Notes under the pieces: generated by a model
Databases searched by the model: none
Seen by the model: the letters and a program-made list of their open reading frames with translations, nothing else
What the model was told of the DNA's origin: nothing
Program-made: the position numbers and the translations under genes
NCBI RefSeq assembly: GCF_040712315.1
Contig: NC_134017.1
Location: forward strand, 10,570,001-10,634,000
DNA: 64,000 nucleotides
Source: Castanea sativa
Lineage: Eukaryota; Streptophyta; Magnoliopsida; Fagales; Fagaceae
Reading direction: 5' to 3'
In this document: positions 10,800-23,122 of the stretch, one piece after another
Layout of the letters: each line of letters opens with the position of its first letter
Position numbering within the stretch: position 1 is the first letter of the stretch

Positions 10800-10950
10800 G
10801 AGAGAGTTTCAACCTATGGCGTATGCTTCTGATGATAAGCTCTTTATCATTAGACCAAGACACCAATCAGTTTTTGGTGTAGATGGAGATTGAACTCCAG
10901 ATCTCTTATACAACCATTAGAGACTTTACCAGTTGAACTAACTAGAACCC
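10782..10950 (-). mobile_element. Dimeric tRNA-derived SINE (unit 1)
   Basis: Read on the minus strand it starts GGGTTCTAGTTAGTTCAACT and ends in a poly(A) (poly-T at 10782-10799). A first pol III A-box-like TAGTTCAACTGG is at 10929-10940 and a B-box-like GAGTTCAATCTCC at 10885-10897. The second half repeats the pattern with TTGGTCTAATGATAAAGAG and GGTTGAAACTCTC, so it looks like two tRNA-like monomers joined. The neighbouring related 530-bp segment lacks it at the same place, supporting insertion. Confidence 0.75.
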
Positions 10951-11066
10951 ACAAAGTTTAATATAATTAAAGATAGGAAGTTTTTAACAAATCTTTATAA
11001 ATATTAAATTCAATTAAATTAGATATTATAATTATGACATGGAATATTGTGAGGCCAAGCGCTTAT

Positions 11067-11421
11067 TTGTTGTCATTCTCCTCTACAATTCATGCATAGA
11101 GAAGACAGAAAATTATTGAATACTTCGAGAGTGTTATAAATTCATATTCTTCCCTCTCACATGAACTGTGGATCCCACCATGAATTTAATTAGCGGAACT
11201 CACTATTATGTGAGAAGAGGGAGTGCATTTATAGTACCCTAAAAGTATTCTATTATTACTCAGAGAAGATTGGTCCAAAAGCAAAAATGATATTCTACCT
11301 TTGTTTTTTTCAATCATACAATTTAATCATTATGGTACTTATTGTCTTATTGATAGGTATTTATTATGATTATATTTGTATATGAAACTATTGATTCTAT
11401 AATCAAAAGAAAATACTTTCT

Positions 11422-11466
<45 letters not shown>

Positions 11467-11600
11467 CAAAAGAAAATATAATGTGATAAAATATAAAAAT
11501 TTGATTTAATTAAATATAAGAAGTTTTTAACAATTCTTTATAAAAATTAAGTTCAATTAAATTATATATTAGAATTATGACATAGAATATTGTGAGGCCT
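11067..11600. repeat. 530-bp segment, left-end type (no SINE), start of unit 2
   Basis: This begins TTGTTGTCATTCTCC and ends GAGGCCTTAAGC. It is the diverged paralog of the segment just before it. The equivalent at the start of unit 3 is 26304-26845. Confidence 0.7.
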
Positions 11601-11654
11601 TAAGCTCTTATTTGGTGAAATTTCATGAAGCCAACAAAAAGTTAAACGTCTTCG

Positions 11655-11707
<53 letters not shown>

Positions 11708-13199
11708 TATTCGATGACAAAATATATAAATAGTTAAGCTAACTAAAATTCACCATATCTTTATCTATATATCAATTTTTTTCCCAAGCCAAAAAAAAAA
11801 CCAAAATTACCCTTGTTTAATTTTAAAATTGCTAAAAGTGCCCTTGAGAATCATCAAACAAGCATCAACCCAGCATAACCCTCCCAAAAATATAATTTTG
11901 CCTTGATTGCCCTAAAATTATGGATCTCACACAAAATTTACAATTTTACCCCAAAATTACTAATTTCATCTAAAAAGTACAATTTTGCCCTTGAAATCAC
12001 GAATTCGCTCCAAAATACTCAAAATTAAAATTATGCCCCTCAATTTTGCAAATAGATCACAGACAACAACCCCAGGCTATAATAAAAGCAATATCATTCT
12101 AAACATATCATGAACCACAATGTCACATGAAAGTGAACATTGTTCTTAATTTGTTCAATGTCTTTTACTTTTTCAAGATATCAGATAAAGAAGGGACAAT
12201 TGTGGCTACCTGATCTTACCCTTCTTATTGTTAAAATGTAAAGAGATGACAAAACCCTAATTTCAATTGGAAAATAAATTGGGGTCATGAAAACCTTTCA
12301 AACACCTCAAATAGCAAAAAATGGTTAAATTAGGATAAAATCAATAGTTTTGTAGAAAAATGTGAGGTTTGACCAACTCTAACAAGAAAATCTAACATTC
12401 GATCTAATCAATTAATTTTCACACAAACAAAAAAAAAATCTTTGAATTCCCTTTAAATGGTTGGTTGATCACAAAGATCATATTTAAATCGAACAAAATA
12501 TCATGAAAGCACAAAAATTTCCACAAAACACATGAAAAATTGGCTGTATGGAAAGTTTAACATAAATTTGGCTAAGTGTGAAAATTTTAACCTAATTTGT
12601 AGATAGGTTAATTGCCATAATGTAATCTCACGACAATCTTGCAAAGCAATGATTACGAGAATCCCACAAAATAATGACGATACCGCAAGATGTACACCGT
12701 ATATGCTCCTTTTCTCATAAACTAATTTGTAACTAGGTTAATTGCCATAATGTAATCTCACAATGACTCTATTGTGACAATTATATACACGAGTGAGTGT
12801 CTAGATAGTAATAGTAGATAAATAATAGCCAGAGATGGAGAAGGAAGTAGAAGAAGACTTGGAGTAGGGAAACTTTCAAATAGTGTCAAGTGCAGTTTGT
12901 GCCTAATGGGAAAATTGGATATTTTGGAAAATTTTGGGTAGTGCTTGATATTAGCCTAAACCTCGGGGGTGGTTGAGAGAAAGAGAGAGAGAGAGATTAA
13001 TTGAATCTCAAATAGGATCTCTTGTAATTTCTTACTAGAAATAGAAAAAATATAATAAAAACTTTAGGGGACAATCTCACAAATGAATAAGAAAAACACA
13101 CCATAAACTCCACTAAAAAACCATTATAACTTATAAGAGTGTTGTATGTCGTATAACTTACTCCACTCTCATTTACATGTTATCATACAAATACCTTCT
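11601..13199. other. Gene-free DNA between the unit start and the PGG exon (copy at 26846-28455)
   Basis: A long TA tract lies at 11659-11705. From about 11780 to 12060 short phrases of the type AAAATTACCCTT/AATTTTGCCCTT recur many times, a loose periodic repeat. A phrase starting AGGTTAATTGCCATAATGTA occurs twice, near 12605 and 12734. Bases 11601-12600 have a diverged relative at 61383-62395. No coding frame. Confidence 0.45.
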
Positions 13200-13513
13200 A
13201 CTATAAGAAATGGTGCTTGGTAAAGTCCAAACATCTAAATTATTACAATCCATAGGATATGATGCTTGTTAATGTCCAAACATCTTATTACAATCACAAC
13301 CCTTCCATTTTTGAGAAGTCCCACAAGCTTTTACTCTTCGAGAAGTGGCTTGAGAATGATCACAATATGCACAAGCATTAGGTATATTTGCAATGAGCTA
13401 GTCCTCCCTTATTCGGCCTTCCTCCTGCAAATCTTCTCTCTCTGGCTGAGACTCTTGCTTTGCTATCATCTACTTGTTCCCAACGTTGGACGAATAAAAG
13501 CATCAGTGGAACA
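13200..13513. other. Region downstream of the PGG exon
   Basis: This lies 3' of the PGG exon on the minus strand and may hold its 3' untranslated region. An open frame on the plus strand (13266-13574; copy at 28522-28830) overlaps the exon end and has no recognisable domain, so I treat it as a shadow. No clear polyadenylation context was pinned down. Confidence 0.3.
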
Positions 13514-14167
13514 TTATATTAAAGGGACTCCTTCCCAAATTTGGACCCACAAAAGCTTGTATGGAACGAGATAGTGACTAATGAAATGTAAGATACGATT
13601 GGAAGTCCTAAATTTTGGGAACATCAACGCAGTGAAAATGAAGCTGAAAGTGAGAAGGTAGTAGATTCCCCCAGCCAAAAGAGAGTACGAAATCCAAGGA
13701 ATATTGCTCAGGGCTATGTATACAACGGCCATGAATGCCATGGACATCGTGAAAATAGCTACTATCAGTAGAATTAAAGCGAAATTAATGGAGAACTTTT
13801 CCCTGTCACTGGCTACTAATGCCCATATGAGGACGAAAGCCCCTGTCATGGAGAAATACATAGCTATGGAATCACAGATAATGAAAACATAGAAAGCCAA
13901 TCTATGCCCCGCATCAGAGCGGTTGAAACGACCCGGAACAGTGAAGGCAGCAGAAAAGGTCACGGTGGCCACTAGCACTGCTATCACCAAAATTACGTTG
14001 ATCAGGTTCTGAATTTGCTCCAATTTTGGTGGTGCTCTTTCTCGTTTCAAGCTAATCTTCCTTCCCTTTTCACTGTAGGGTGTGTCAGCTGAACTTAAGA
14101 CCCAAAGTGTTAAGTCCTGCATGAAAATTTGAAATTTTGAAATCCAAGTCCTTGGCATTAATAACAA
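13514..14167 (-). CDS. PGG-domain membrane protein, C-terminal exon (ankyrin-PGG/ACD6-ITN1-like), partial
   Basis: The open frame is 217 residues. Residues 1-17 are probably intron read-through: a splice acceptor (...TGCAG|GAC) lies just before residue 18, so the exon likely begins at 14116. Residues 39-53 are basic and charged, followed by four hydrophobic segments at about 55-76, 92-117, 127-150 and 160-182. Residues 71-80 (FSAAFTVPGR) hold the hallmark motif, here PGR in place of PGG. The DSIAMYFSMT stretch (99-108) is also typical. In the family this domain follows ankyrin repeats and anchors the protein in membranes, often in defence or salt-stress roles. No ankyrin repeats are visible on this strand upstream in the unit, so this is an orphan exon or broken gene. 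It is identical in protein sequence to the copy in unit 3. Confidence 0.72.
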   Translation of the reverse strand: MLLMPRTWISKFQIFMQDLTLWVLSSADTPYSEKGRKISLKRERAPPKLEQIQNLINVILVIAVLVATVTFSAAFTVPGRFNRSDAGHRLAFYVFIICDSIAMYFSMTGAFVLIWALVASDREKFSINFALILLIVAIFTMSMAFMAVVYIALSNIPWISYSLLAGGIYYLLTFSFIFTALMFPKFRTSNRILHFISHYLVPYKLLWVQIWEGVPLI

Positions 14168-15263
14168 AATGTTTTTTTTTAATTAATTAATTTCTAAATA
14201 AATATAGTCAAGAGACACAATTTTTCTTATAAACTTTTTTCATAGCTACTAGGGTGTTAGATTTTTAATGATAGACAATAAAGTGGTCTTAATGGTGGAC
14301 CCATATGATCATGACTCATGAGAATCAATAATAAGTGACAAGTTTAACAATTTAACTTGAGACAAAGGATTGAGGAGCAATTTCTGAATTTTAAACAATT
14401 TTTTTCTTAAAATATGCGTCAATGAAAACTTGTCAAATACTCGAGTTTGGAAGGGAAGTTCTCAATGTATAATGAACGTACTTAAAAACCTTCAAATGAA
14501 TTAGGAACCACCAAGAAATCCATGAAAAAAAAAGTGTTCACGGTTGAAGAGGGAGAAGCTTGTGATGCACATGAAAAACTCCTTGTTGAAGGCGTGCTGA
14601 AAAATGGCAGTGCTTTGTATGCTGCTTGGGCAAAGAAAAGCATTGAGAAGACGCTTGAATGCAAAGAAAACATAATGATAGAAATTGCTCTTTCGCTATA
14701 GCATAAGTAGGCATGTCTACAACTAGCGTGTAAGAGCTAGCTCTAAATGCATGTGAGACACATAAAAGGTGTCTTCAAAGGGATGCTGTAGATGTGGCTA
14801 CAAGGAAGCTTGTAATTGAAACTGAGACTGTGCATTAATGTGTGCGCGATGATAAAACGGTCACTATGGAAGGACAGGAATGCATATCTAAACAGATTAA
14901 GTATAGATGGATCCCCATGGATTTAGACCTTGTGTGTGGGCTATTATGTTAATAACAATATGACTGGATCTGTGCCAGGGATGTGCAACTACGGTCTTAA
15001 AAGGATTTTAGGGTGCTGCTAAGGAAAAGAAGGCATCCAAGAAACACTTGAATACAAAAAATTAGCACAACATAAGGAGATTACTAAAGACCACATATTT
15101 GTGACTCTAATAACATGTTAGAATGGAATGAAAATAAAATAAAATGGTGTAAAGAGAGAGTGGGAGAGAGTTGATGAATTAGAATTAACATGGTTTGGAA
15201 TGATAGTCCATGTCCTCAAAAGAAAGCCCCGAATGACTCCATATTTTCTATTTTTAAGTTGAT

Positions 15264-15266
<3 letters not shown>
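14168..15266. other. Unrecognised DNA upstream of the PGG exon (copy at 29424-30523)
   Basis: This would be the intron or 5' side of the PGG gene. I see no ankyrin repeats. A short plus-strand frame at 14522-14701 (59 residues, MKKKVFTVEEGEAC at its start, then a Lys/Glu-rich stretch; copy at 29778-29957) has gene-like composition but no family I recognise, and it is not extended by neighbouring frames. It could be a stray exon fragment of another gene. The rest holds short interrupted frames only. Confidence 0.3.
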
Positions 15267-15308
<42 letters not shown>

Positions 15309-18300
15309 AAAACCACATTAAGAATAATATGGTAACCCTAAAATTACAGTATTTCATGAAACAACAAAACCACTATGACCCATGGTGCTTAAAGAGAAAA
15401 AAAAATTGGAACAACTGACATTTGAGAGAACTTTTGACAGTTTTTAGGGGCTAGAAAATAATAAAAAAATCTGACATATGAAAGTTGCTTTTAACTTTAA
15501 ACATAACTTTTGCAAGCTGTCAAATTTATTGGGTGTTTTGCATTTGGCTCTAACTTAAAAAATTAGTTTATTTTACTATTTAGCTTATTTTTGCTACTAT
15601 TTATGGGTTTTACTACACTTTTTGGTACTATTCATAAAGTCTATTATACTATTTCAGCTAACTTTTACTTTTATCTAGAGTACTTTCAGCAAAAAGTTTT
15701 CAGTTTCAACTAAATAAGCGGATCCCAACCTTAAGTTTTACGCAACCAAGAAAGAAGAAAGAGAGAACAAATCTGAACGAGAGAAAGAAAAATGCTGGTT
15801 TTGCATGTCAAAAAGATCTAGAATTTGAGGGAGGAAATACCACGCAGTATGAGTTTGAGAAACTGCGAGTGACGCCAATGAGTGGAGAGATCGAGAGAGT
15901 GAGAATGGTTTTTTTTTTTTCTTCTTTTTCTAGTTTCGGTCTGGAATGCATTTATTAGCCAAAATGCGGTATTTTTTCCAGTATGACTGAAACGATATGG
16001 TATGAGCTGGTATTTAAATCGAAACGAAACAACCATGTTTGCGCCGGCGGAAGTATCGGAACGGTAAATATCAGTTGTACCGGCCCGGTACGGTACGGAA
16101 TAAACTTCCTTATTTTAAAGAAAAAGAAAGAAAAGAAAAAAAAAAAAAAAAAAACTTTTTACAATAGTTCATGGATGATAAAAAAAATAATAAAAAAATA
16201 AAATAAAAAACTTTTTTAAAATGAAAATTGATGAGTGTAACACCTAAGACTTTGGAATAAAAATGCTTACCAGAAGGAATCCGGTTCTTGTCAAATGGTA
16301 CTTCAGACGTTTTCTTTTTTGGGCTCAGAAATTAAATCTTCAAAACTTAGATCAACATTGTAGTATCCCCGAAGAACTTGACTCCTTAAATCTGCATTGA
16401 CCTTGCTTTCCTAGAACCATCAATGAACAACCTTAAAAAAAAAAAACAATTTAAAAAAAAGTGAGGATTGTGATTGAGGGCAAGAGAGGCACAGGAGGAG
16501 ACATTTGAATAGAGTGGTAAAGAAGTTTTGTGACTTTTAGTGCTACTGTTTGATTCTCTTCTGGATAAGAACCTAATAAATAAGAGAAAGAAGCAGAAGA
16601 CCTTCCTTGTCCTTTTTTATAAAGAGAAAGATGCAGAAGACAAAAAGACGGTGTAAAAGAGGAAGAAAAAGGCTATAACTATTATAAAACACAAAATGTT
16701 AACAAATGCATATATGAATGAATGTAATTGGGTAAGCTTCGACAACCTTATAGATGAAATATTTAAATTACTTTCTTATGACTAAGTAATATCACTGTTC
16801 CCCCTCAAAAAAAAAAAAAGAGTAATAACACTGTTTATGTTAGAGGAGAGGTGGTATGTTACCAATTACTATACTTGGGGAGTACTCTATTGTTCATGTG
16901 AAATGAGGGAGTAACACGCTTTATCCAGGAGTATCTTATAATTGTAATCCTTTTCTCATATAATAGTAGGTATTTAAGGAAAAAACACTTTGGGGTGACT
17001 ACAAATAACTGATTAATAACATAACATATAAGAATACCACTTAACTCAAAAGTTTAACTCTATGAGTTGACGCTCAACTGTCTTATGTTAAGTATTCTTC
17101 TCATTATTATTTAATATGAGACTTCACTCAAACATATATATCTAATAGTCTTCCCTCACATGTGAGTCATCCATGGGAACCAAACCTACACTTCCATGTT
17201 CACGAGAAGTGCACCATTGACAACATTACTTTGTTGGGACTTTCACCAAAATTATCTATGTGTGGGTTTGATAGGCCTGCATTATGCAATGCACCATATC
17301 TATGCAATTTGTCCTTGCTCCAACTACAAAAGAGAGACCTCATTAATGTATCATTTACAAGCCACTAATGGTGGAGTCAGGAATTTATTTTTAGGGTACC
17401 AAGATAAACACAATAAAATTCTTTAGTATTAATAAAAGAAAATTATTTAAAACATCCTTTATTTGACAAATTAACTTTAACTTAACAAAAATTTTCCCTA
17501 CGCTTTTTTATGAAATTAAATCATTTATAACTGATTTTAAACTAAATTTTTTAGCAATCACTTTCTCTGTTTATATATAGTTAAACAGTCACTCAAGAAC
17601 TCATTGTCTGTCTTGTTTCGAAGCTTCATCTTGACAAGTCTATAAACAATAATTTAATTTAATTGGAAAAACCACTACTATGAATTAAACAAAAATTTTA
17701 AAAATTACTTTTATCAAATTATAATAAATTCAATTTAAGTATACTAAACTAGGCTACTATACAAAACAATCTATTATACTTACTAGCATGTAACCCACAC
17801 AAACGCATAGATGCATTCAAAATTAAACACAATTTTTAATATAAATAATTTAAAAAAATAACATGTAACACATGCATTAATGCATACTTATAGATACATT
17901 TAAAATCAAAAAAAAAAATTATCATAAAAATATAAATAATTAGTGAAATTATTTTTTTAAGTAAACGTAATTAATCATATATTAAAATTCTTAACTAAAT
18001 TTAATACTAATTATGACAATTTATTTTCTAATTTTCAATAAAATAGAATCTACGGTGATTTTTGTTGTGTGGTTATTTTTATTAAGTATATGTGATTGGT
18101 TTTTTGTAATTTTATAGTTTATTAGATTCTTAGTATTTTGCACTCATTAACTCACTTAACACAACTATTAAAAAACTTAAGTGGACATAGCACAAACTTA
18201 AATGAATAATTATAACATGATCCTCACATAAATTTAGACACATGACGCAAAATCGGATTCTAATTTCAAATTCTAATTGAACTTTCTCTAAATCTTTCCT

Positions 18301-19177
18301 ATTAATATATATATCTATATATATATATATATATATATAGATGGTTGCTTTAGGTTTTTTATTATTTAATTTTTGGTTTGAATCATATGGTTGGAAACAA
18401 TTAATTTTTATTGTGGTGTGCAATCAATGGTGAGTTTGGCATTAGTTTTAAACTTTTCGCTTTTATGTTCAATATTTTAAAACCTCAATTTTTCCCGTAT
18501 TTTCTAACTTTTTTAAATATTTTCAAAATACAAATATACTTTAACACACATTCAATAAAAAGTTTTCTGCAAAAAAACTAAATAAGTAGTTACAAAACAA
18601 ACAACAAATGTCATCTGTGGTGGTGTCCTGACTTTATCTTTTCAAGGTGTAGTGCTGTTTATTTCAAACTTAGAGTACAAATATTTATTGTAATGTCAGT
18701 GTGTCTTAAGTCCAAAAAACTACTTTACTCTCCTTAATATACATCATGGGAATTGTTTTTTTTTTTTTCCCTAAAGAAGCTAATAGTTTTCTCAACATTT
18801 ATTAGTATATGTTTACTATGGAATCTACCACAAGAAGTCCATTAACACTCTTTTAGCAAAAACAAAAAACTGGCTGCACAACTATTACAGATAAGAAAGT
18901 TAAGTTTTTCCCAAGACTTCTTTTTTTATTTTTTAAGAAAATGTTAAAAGTAATACAAATTTTATAGCCTAAAGTTTACAAATTGATGTGTCAACATATG
19001 TGATTGATAGATTTCAACCACATATAATAAATCAATATTTAAAATGTGTTTTAGTGATTGTTGACGCAACAATTTATATGCATTATATAGTAAAATTTAT
19101 AGTATCATTTTAACATTTTTTTTCTTAATGACTACTATTAGCACAAGTTACTTTCAAATCATTGGTTATCAATAAAT

Positions 19178-19796
19178 AGAGCTGTAAATGAGTCGAGTTT
19201 TATTGAGTAGTGAATATTCAAGCTAGGTTCAACAGCAAAAGTAGAATGTTCAAGCTTGGCTTGAGCTTGATATGAGCCTACAAATAGTGTTCAAGCTTAA
19301 ACTTGTTATAAAGTACAAAAACTTGAGCTCGGCTTGGCTTGGCTTAGTTCATTAGTCAAGCCAAACTCGAGCTCTATATCAAGCCCAAACTCAAGCTCAA
19401 TATCATGTTTTTGAGTTTGAGATCCAACACAAGTATATTATCAAGCCTATATCAAGTTTATTACCTAGCCTATTTGGTTTGGATGAGCGGTCTCAACTTA
19501 TAATTAATTAAAGTCTTAGAAGAATATGAGTTTACTTATCAAGTTCATATCAATTTTATTATCAAACTCATAAATAAGCCTATGCTCAACTTGTTTTGTT
19601 ACTTTTGTATCGAGCCTTGGTGTTCACGAGCTTGTTCATGAACAATATTTTTTTACTCGAGCTCGACTTGTTTATTAAACAAGCCTAAAATGAAAGTTTA
19701 AGCTTGGCTTATTTACAAACAAACGAACATGAATGAGATTTTTATCGAACCAAGCCCGAGCTGTTTATGAACGGCTTGGTTCATTTATAGCCCTAC
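19178..19796. mobile_element. Non-autonomous hAT-like element, 619 bp, unit 2 copy
   Basis: This is the same insertion as at 3923-4541, carried along by the tandem duplication. Target duplications CAATAAAT lie at 19170-19177 and 19797-19804. Confidence 0.85.
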
Positions 19797-20985
19797 CAAT
19801 AAATTCGTTTGTCACGATCTATTTTTTATTATTTAACTATTTACACTAAATAATATAAATGCTCCATTTAATAGACATGACGTCACATATGATTACGTAG
19901 GGGGAAGGGAGCATTAAATTGGAAGATTAATCCCTCACCAACCGGGACTCCCTCACCAAGAGATAAGTATAGCATGTTATCTTTTGTATTTTAAAAAATA
20001 AAAATAAATAGATAACTAAAAAAAAATGGACCCATGGCATTTAGGTTTTTTTTTTTTTTTTTATTGCCAATGTGCAAAATTTGCCCACTATATTTTACCA
20101 TTTTTCATTTCAGTCCTCTAAGTATGAGTTTTGTCATTTCAGTTTGTTAAATTTCATTTATTCTCAATTAATTCCTCTATTAACAATCTGTTAGCTATTG
20201 CTATTATTTAAAGCAAAACGATGTGGTTTTTTCATTTGTTTAAATTTAAATTTATGATTTATATGTTAAATTTAAGAAAATGTTAATTTAAAAAAAAAAA
20301 ACAGAAATTAATTTTAAGAAATGGTGGCATATGGAGAACAACATTGAAGAACAAAAATTCAATCCCCACTCGATACTCTAGCCCAATTCTAAGAGACAGA
20401 GAGGGGGAAAGAGGGGGAAAGAGAGATCGTGAGGGGAAAGAGGGAGAAGAGAGACTGAAATGAAAAGTTGTGAAACTTAGAATATGGGTTTTGCATTTTG
20501 GCTTAAAATATTTTAGGTTGAAACAAATGGAGCCATAACAAATGAATATTTGAAATGTGCTTTAGTGATTGCCACTACTTCAATTTATAAGTGTCATGCA
20601 GTAAAAAATTTTGTAGCAAATCCAACGTATATTACTCTCTTTTTTAATGGTTCTTAAACCTTTCTCGTTAGCATAATATAACTCATGTATGAATGTGATG
20701 GTAACTAAGAAAACCTAGCAATTTGTTGGTTGGCAATCATTTTTTGTTATTTAAATATTTATACTAAATGATATAAATGTTACATTTAATAGCAACCACA
20801 TCAAGTAAAAATACGTAGGGGGATTACGTAGGAGGAGGGCGCAATTACTTTGAAAATTACTTAGGCGGACACATGATATAAACTTAAATAAATAATTATG
20901 GTGTAATTCTCACATAAATTTAGATATATGGTGCAAAATTGGATTCTAATTTTAAATTTTAATTAAACTTTCTCTAAGTTTTACC

Positions 20986-21037
<52 letters not shown>

Positions 21038-21559
21038 TTGATTGTTGCTTTAGGTTTTTTATTATTTAATTTTTGTTTTTTTTTTTTTTGGTTTGAATCA
21101 TATGGTTGCAAAACCATTAAGTGTTATTGTGTTATGCAATTAAGGGTGAGTTTGGCATCAGCATTAAGTTTTTAGCTTTTATATACAGTTTGCTAAAACC
21201 TCACTTTTTCTCACATTTTTTTACTTTTTCAAATATTTTCAAGATACAAATATACTTTAACACACTTTTAACCAAGGGCGAACCTACAGTAGGGCAGAGG
21301 GGGGTCATCCCCCACCCCCATTAAAAAAAATTGGTATACAAAAATTTAGGTTTGCCTGGCCTTAAATATATATATTTGTCTCTCCTCCTAAAATATTTAG
21401 ATATTGACCTACAAGAAAAGAAATAAATAAATAAAATTCATGCTCCTTTAACTACAAAAACAAAATAAATAAATAAATATAGACTAAACAAAAATCGTGC
21501 ACAAAATAAGAAACACTTATTTTGTATGTTATACTTTGTTGATGTGTTTTATAATATAA

Positions 21560-22602
21560 TGTTGGGGACATATTTTTATGTAATTAGCACATCCTTTGAT
21601 AAAATGCACTTTACTTGTATTTGGGTAAATCTAAGTAGGTTCAAGATGATCATTATAAGTGGTTAAATTGAAGACATGAAGATTACTTAAGAACTGCTCA
21701 AGAAAAGTACAAACTGCAGGTCTCGATATCTCCTCGGTAGAAGCTCGATCTGTCGAGATTCATTAAAGCTCGACAGATGTCTCGATCGATCGAGCTTACA
21801 GGATTCAGACTATAGCCAGCAACGTTTTATTCTAAAAGGCTATTTGTTTATGGGTTTGTATAATTCTTATTGGACTAGGAAAGCCCAAGGTTTGTGTAAA
21901 CCTATTTGGAATAGGAGAGCCCATTAAGCTCCTATTTAAAGGAGGTGAAAAAAGTAAAACCTAACCCTAGAGAGCTTCATAAGATTTTCTTTTTGAAACC
22001 CTAGCCTCCTCTTACAAAAGAAATAGTTTTTGCTGCGTTTCTTCTACGCCTTTGGATTTTGTAACCAAGCAAAGTCTCTTACACCAACATTGAAGATCTT
22101 ATTGGTGTTTCTATATGAAGCTACTGCAAATCAACTACAACAATCAAAGGGTTGTTGTGGAGTTAGTCATGTACTAGGATTCGTGCAAAGGAGTAAGCTG
22201 CGTACTGAGATCCGCGCATCAGATTGGTTAGTCACTTACTAGGAGCCATGCATTGAAAAGGAGAGATTTTCATTATAGAACAAGTCCAATTGGGTATTGG
22301 GGTAAGGGTTCAACTGTAGGTTGGTATAAGGTACTGGGATTTCTTTACTTGTAACCGCTTGTTGTGATAGTAGTAGATTCTCGAGAGTGGTGACTTTAAA
22401 ATCACCCAGTGGAGTTTTTGCCTTGGAGGTTTTCCCCATTCATAAACAAATCACCGTGTCAATTTATTTTCCGCTGCACCTTAGTTTATTGGTGATTTGT
22501 TTATGCTACCACACGTTTGCATGTTAATTTGATTAATTAATAAACTTGGCTAATTAATCAACTTAATCCATCACAAGGGGTCAATACGTTTTTGGCCTAT
22601 CA
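21560..22602 (+). mobile_element. LTR of truncated retrotransposon (unit 2)
   Basis: This is the counterpart of 6320-7369, with the same start and end, the left target copy TATAA just before it, and the primer-binding site at 22605-22616. It belongs to a fragment that ends at the deletion joint near 23088. Confidence 0.85.
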
Positions 22603-22673
22603 AGTGGTATCAGAGCAAGCATACTCTGATTAGATTTTAATCTTTGCTGTGTGATCCATTGACCTCTATTGTC

Positions 22674-23030
22674 ATGGAAACTCTTGATTGTTTTGATTTG
22701 CATGATCTTGTGTTTAATGATGATGATAATATTCAAGATGCCTATTGTAAGCTTTATAATTTTTGTATGAAATCTCTTGAGTTTTCTACAAAATTAAAAG
22801 CTAATTTTAAAAAGGTCAAACTTGAAAAAGATGATTTGATTTCAAAATTGGATGAAGCCAATAATTTGAATGAGAATTTTAAAAATCAAATTTCATCTCA
22901 GGTGGACAAAATTAAGAGTTTGGAAGAGCAGCTAGGTGAATTTAAAACTGAAGTTAAAAAATTAACTAGTGTCAAACTTGTTGTTGAACCTAACTCAAAA
23001 GAAAAAAAAAATTTATATTCCTCCATTTAA
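22674..23030 (+). pseudogene. gag N-terminal fragment of the retrotransposon (unit 2)
   Basis: Same as 7443-7799: identical predicted residues from METLDCFDL on, the same frame loss at the A-run, and the same truncation by the deletion. Confidence 0.7.
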
Positions 23031-23122
23031 AAGGAATAATGAAGAGTTGAAGGCTAATATTGCTAGGATAGACAAAGGTAAACAAAAAAGTATAATTTAT
23101 ACTTATATTTGTGTATCATATC

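Larger units (their letters stand above)
1..11066. repeat. Tandem-array unit 1 (left-clipped, short form)
   Basis: This is the right part of a roughly 15.25-kb tandem unit. Base 1 falls in a (TA)n tract that recurs at 15267 and 30524, and everything from there matches the next unit with scattered single-base and microsatellite differences. Landmarks recur at a steady spacing: the 619-bp hAT element at 3923, 19178 and 34438, and the retrotransposon LTR at 6320, 21560 and 36841. The unit lacks about 19.8 kb that unit 3 has, joined at about 7853-7858. The right end is placed where the sequence departs from that leaving the array at 61382. The left end lies outside the window. Confidence 0.85.
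10391..11066. repeat. 530-bp segment, right-end type (with SINE), unit 1
   Basis: This segment runs from GTTGCCATTCTCC to GAGGCCAAGCGCTTAT and ends each unit. It is directly followed in units 1 and 2 by a diverged second version (11067-11600, 26304-26845) that starts the next unit. Without the SINE the two are of similar length and about 90% alike by eye. Unit 3's copy (60705-61382) is not followed by the second version. Confidence 0.7.

Noticed and set aside
10782..10950. A functional tRNA gene
   Set aside because: The box motifs are there but the cloverleaf is degenerate, two halves are joined and a poly(A) follows, so it is a SINE.
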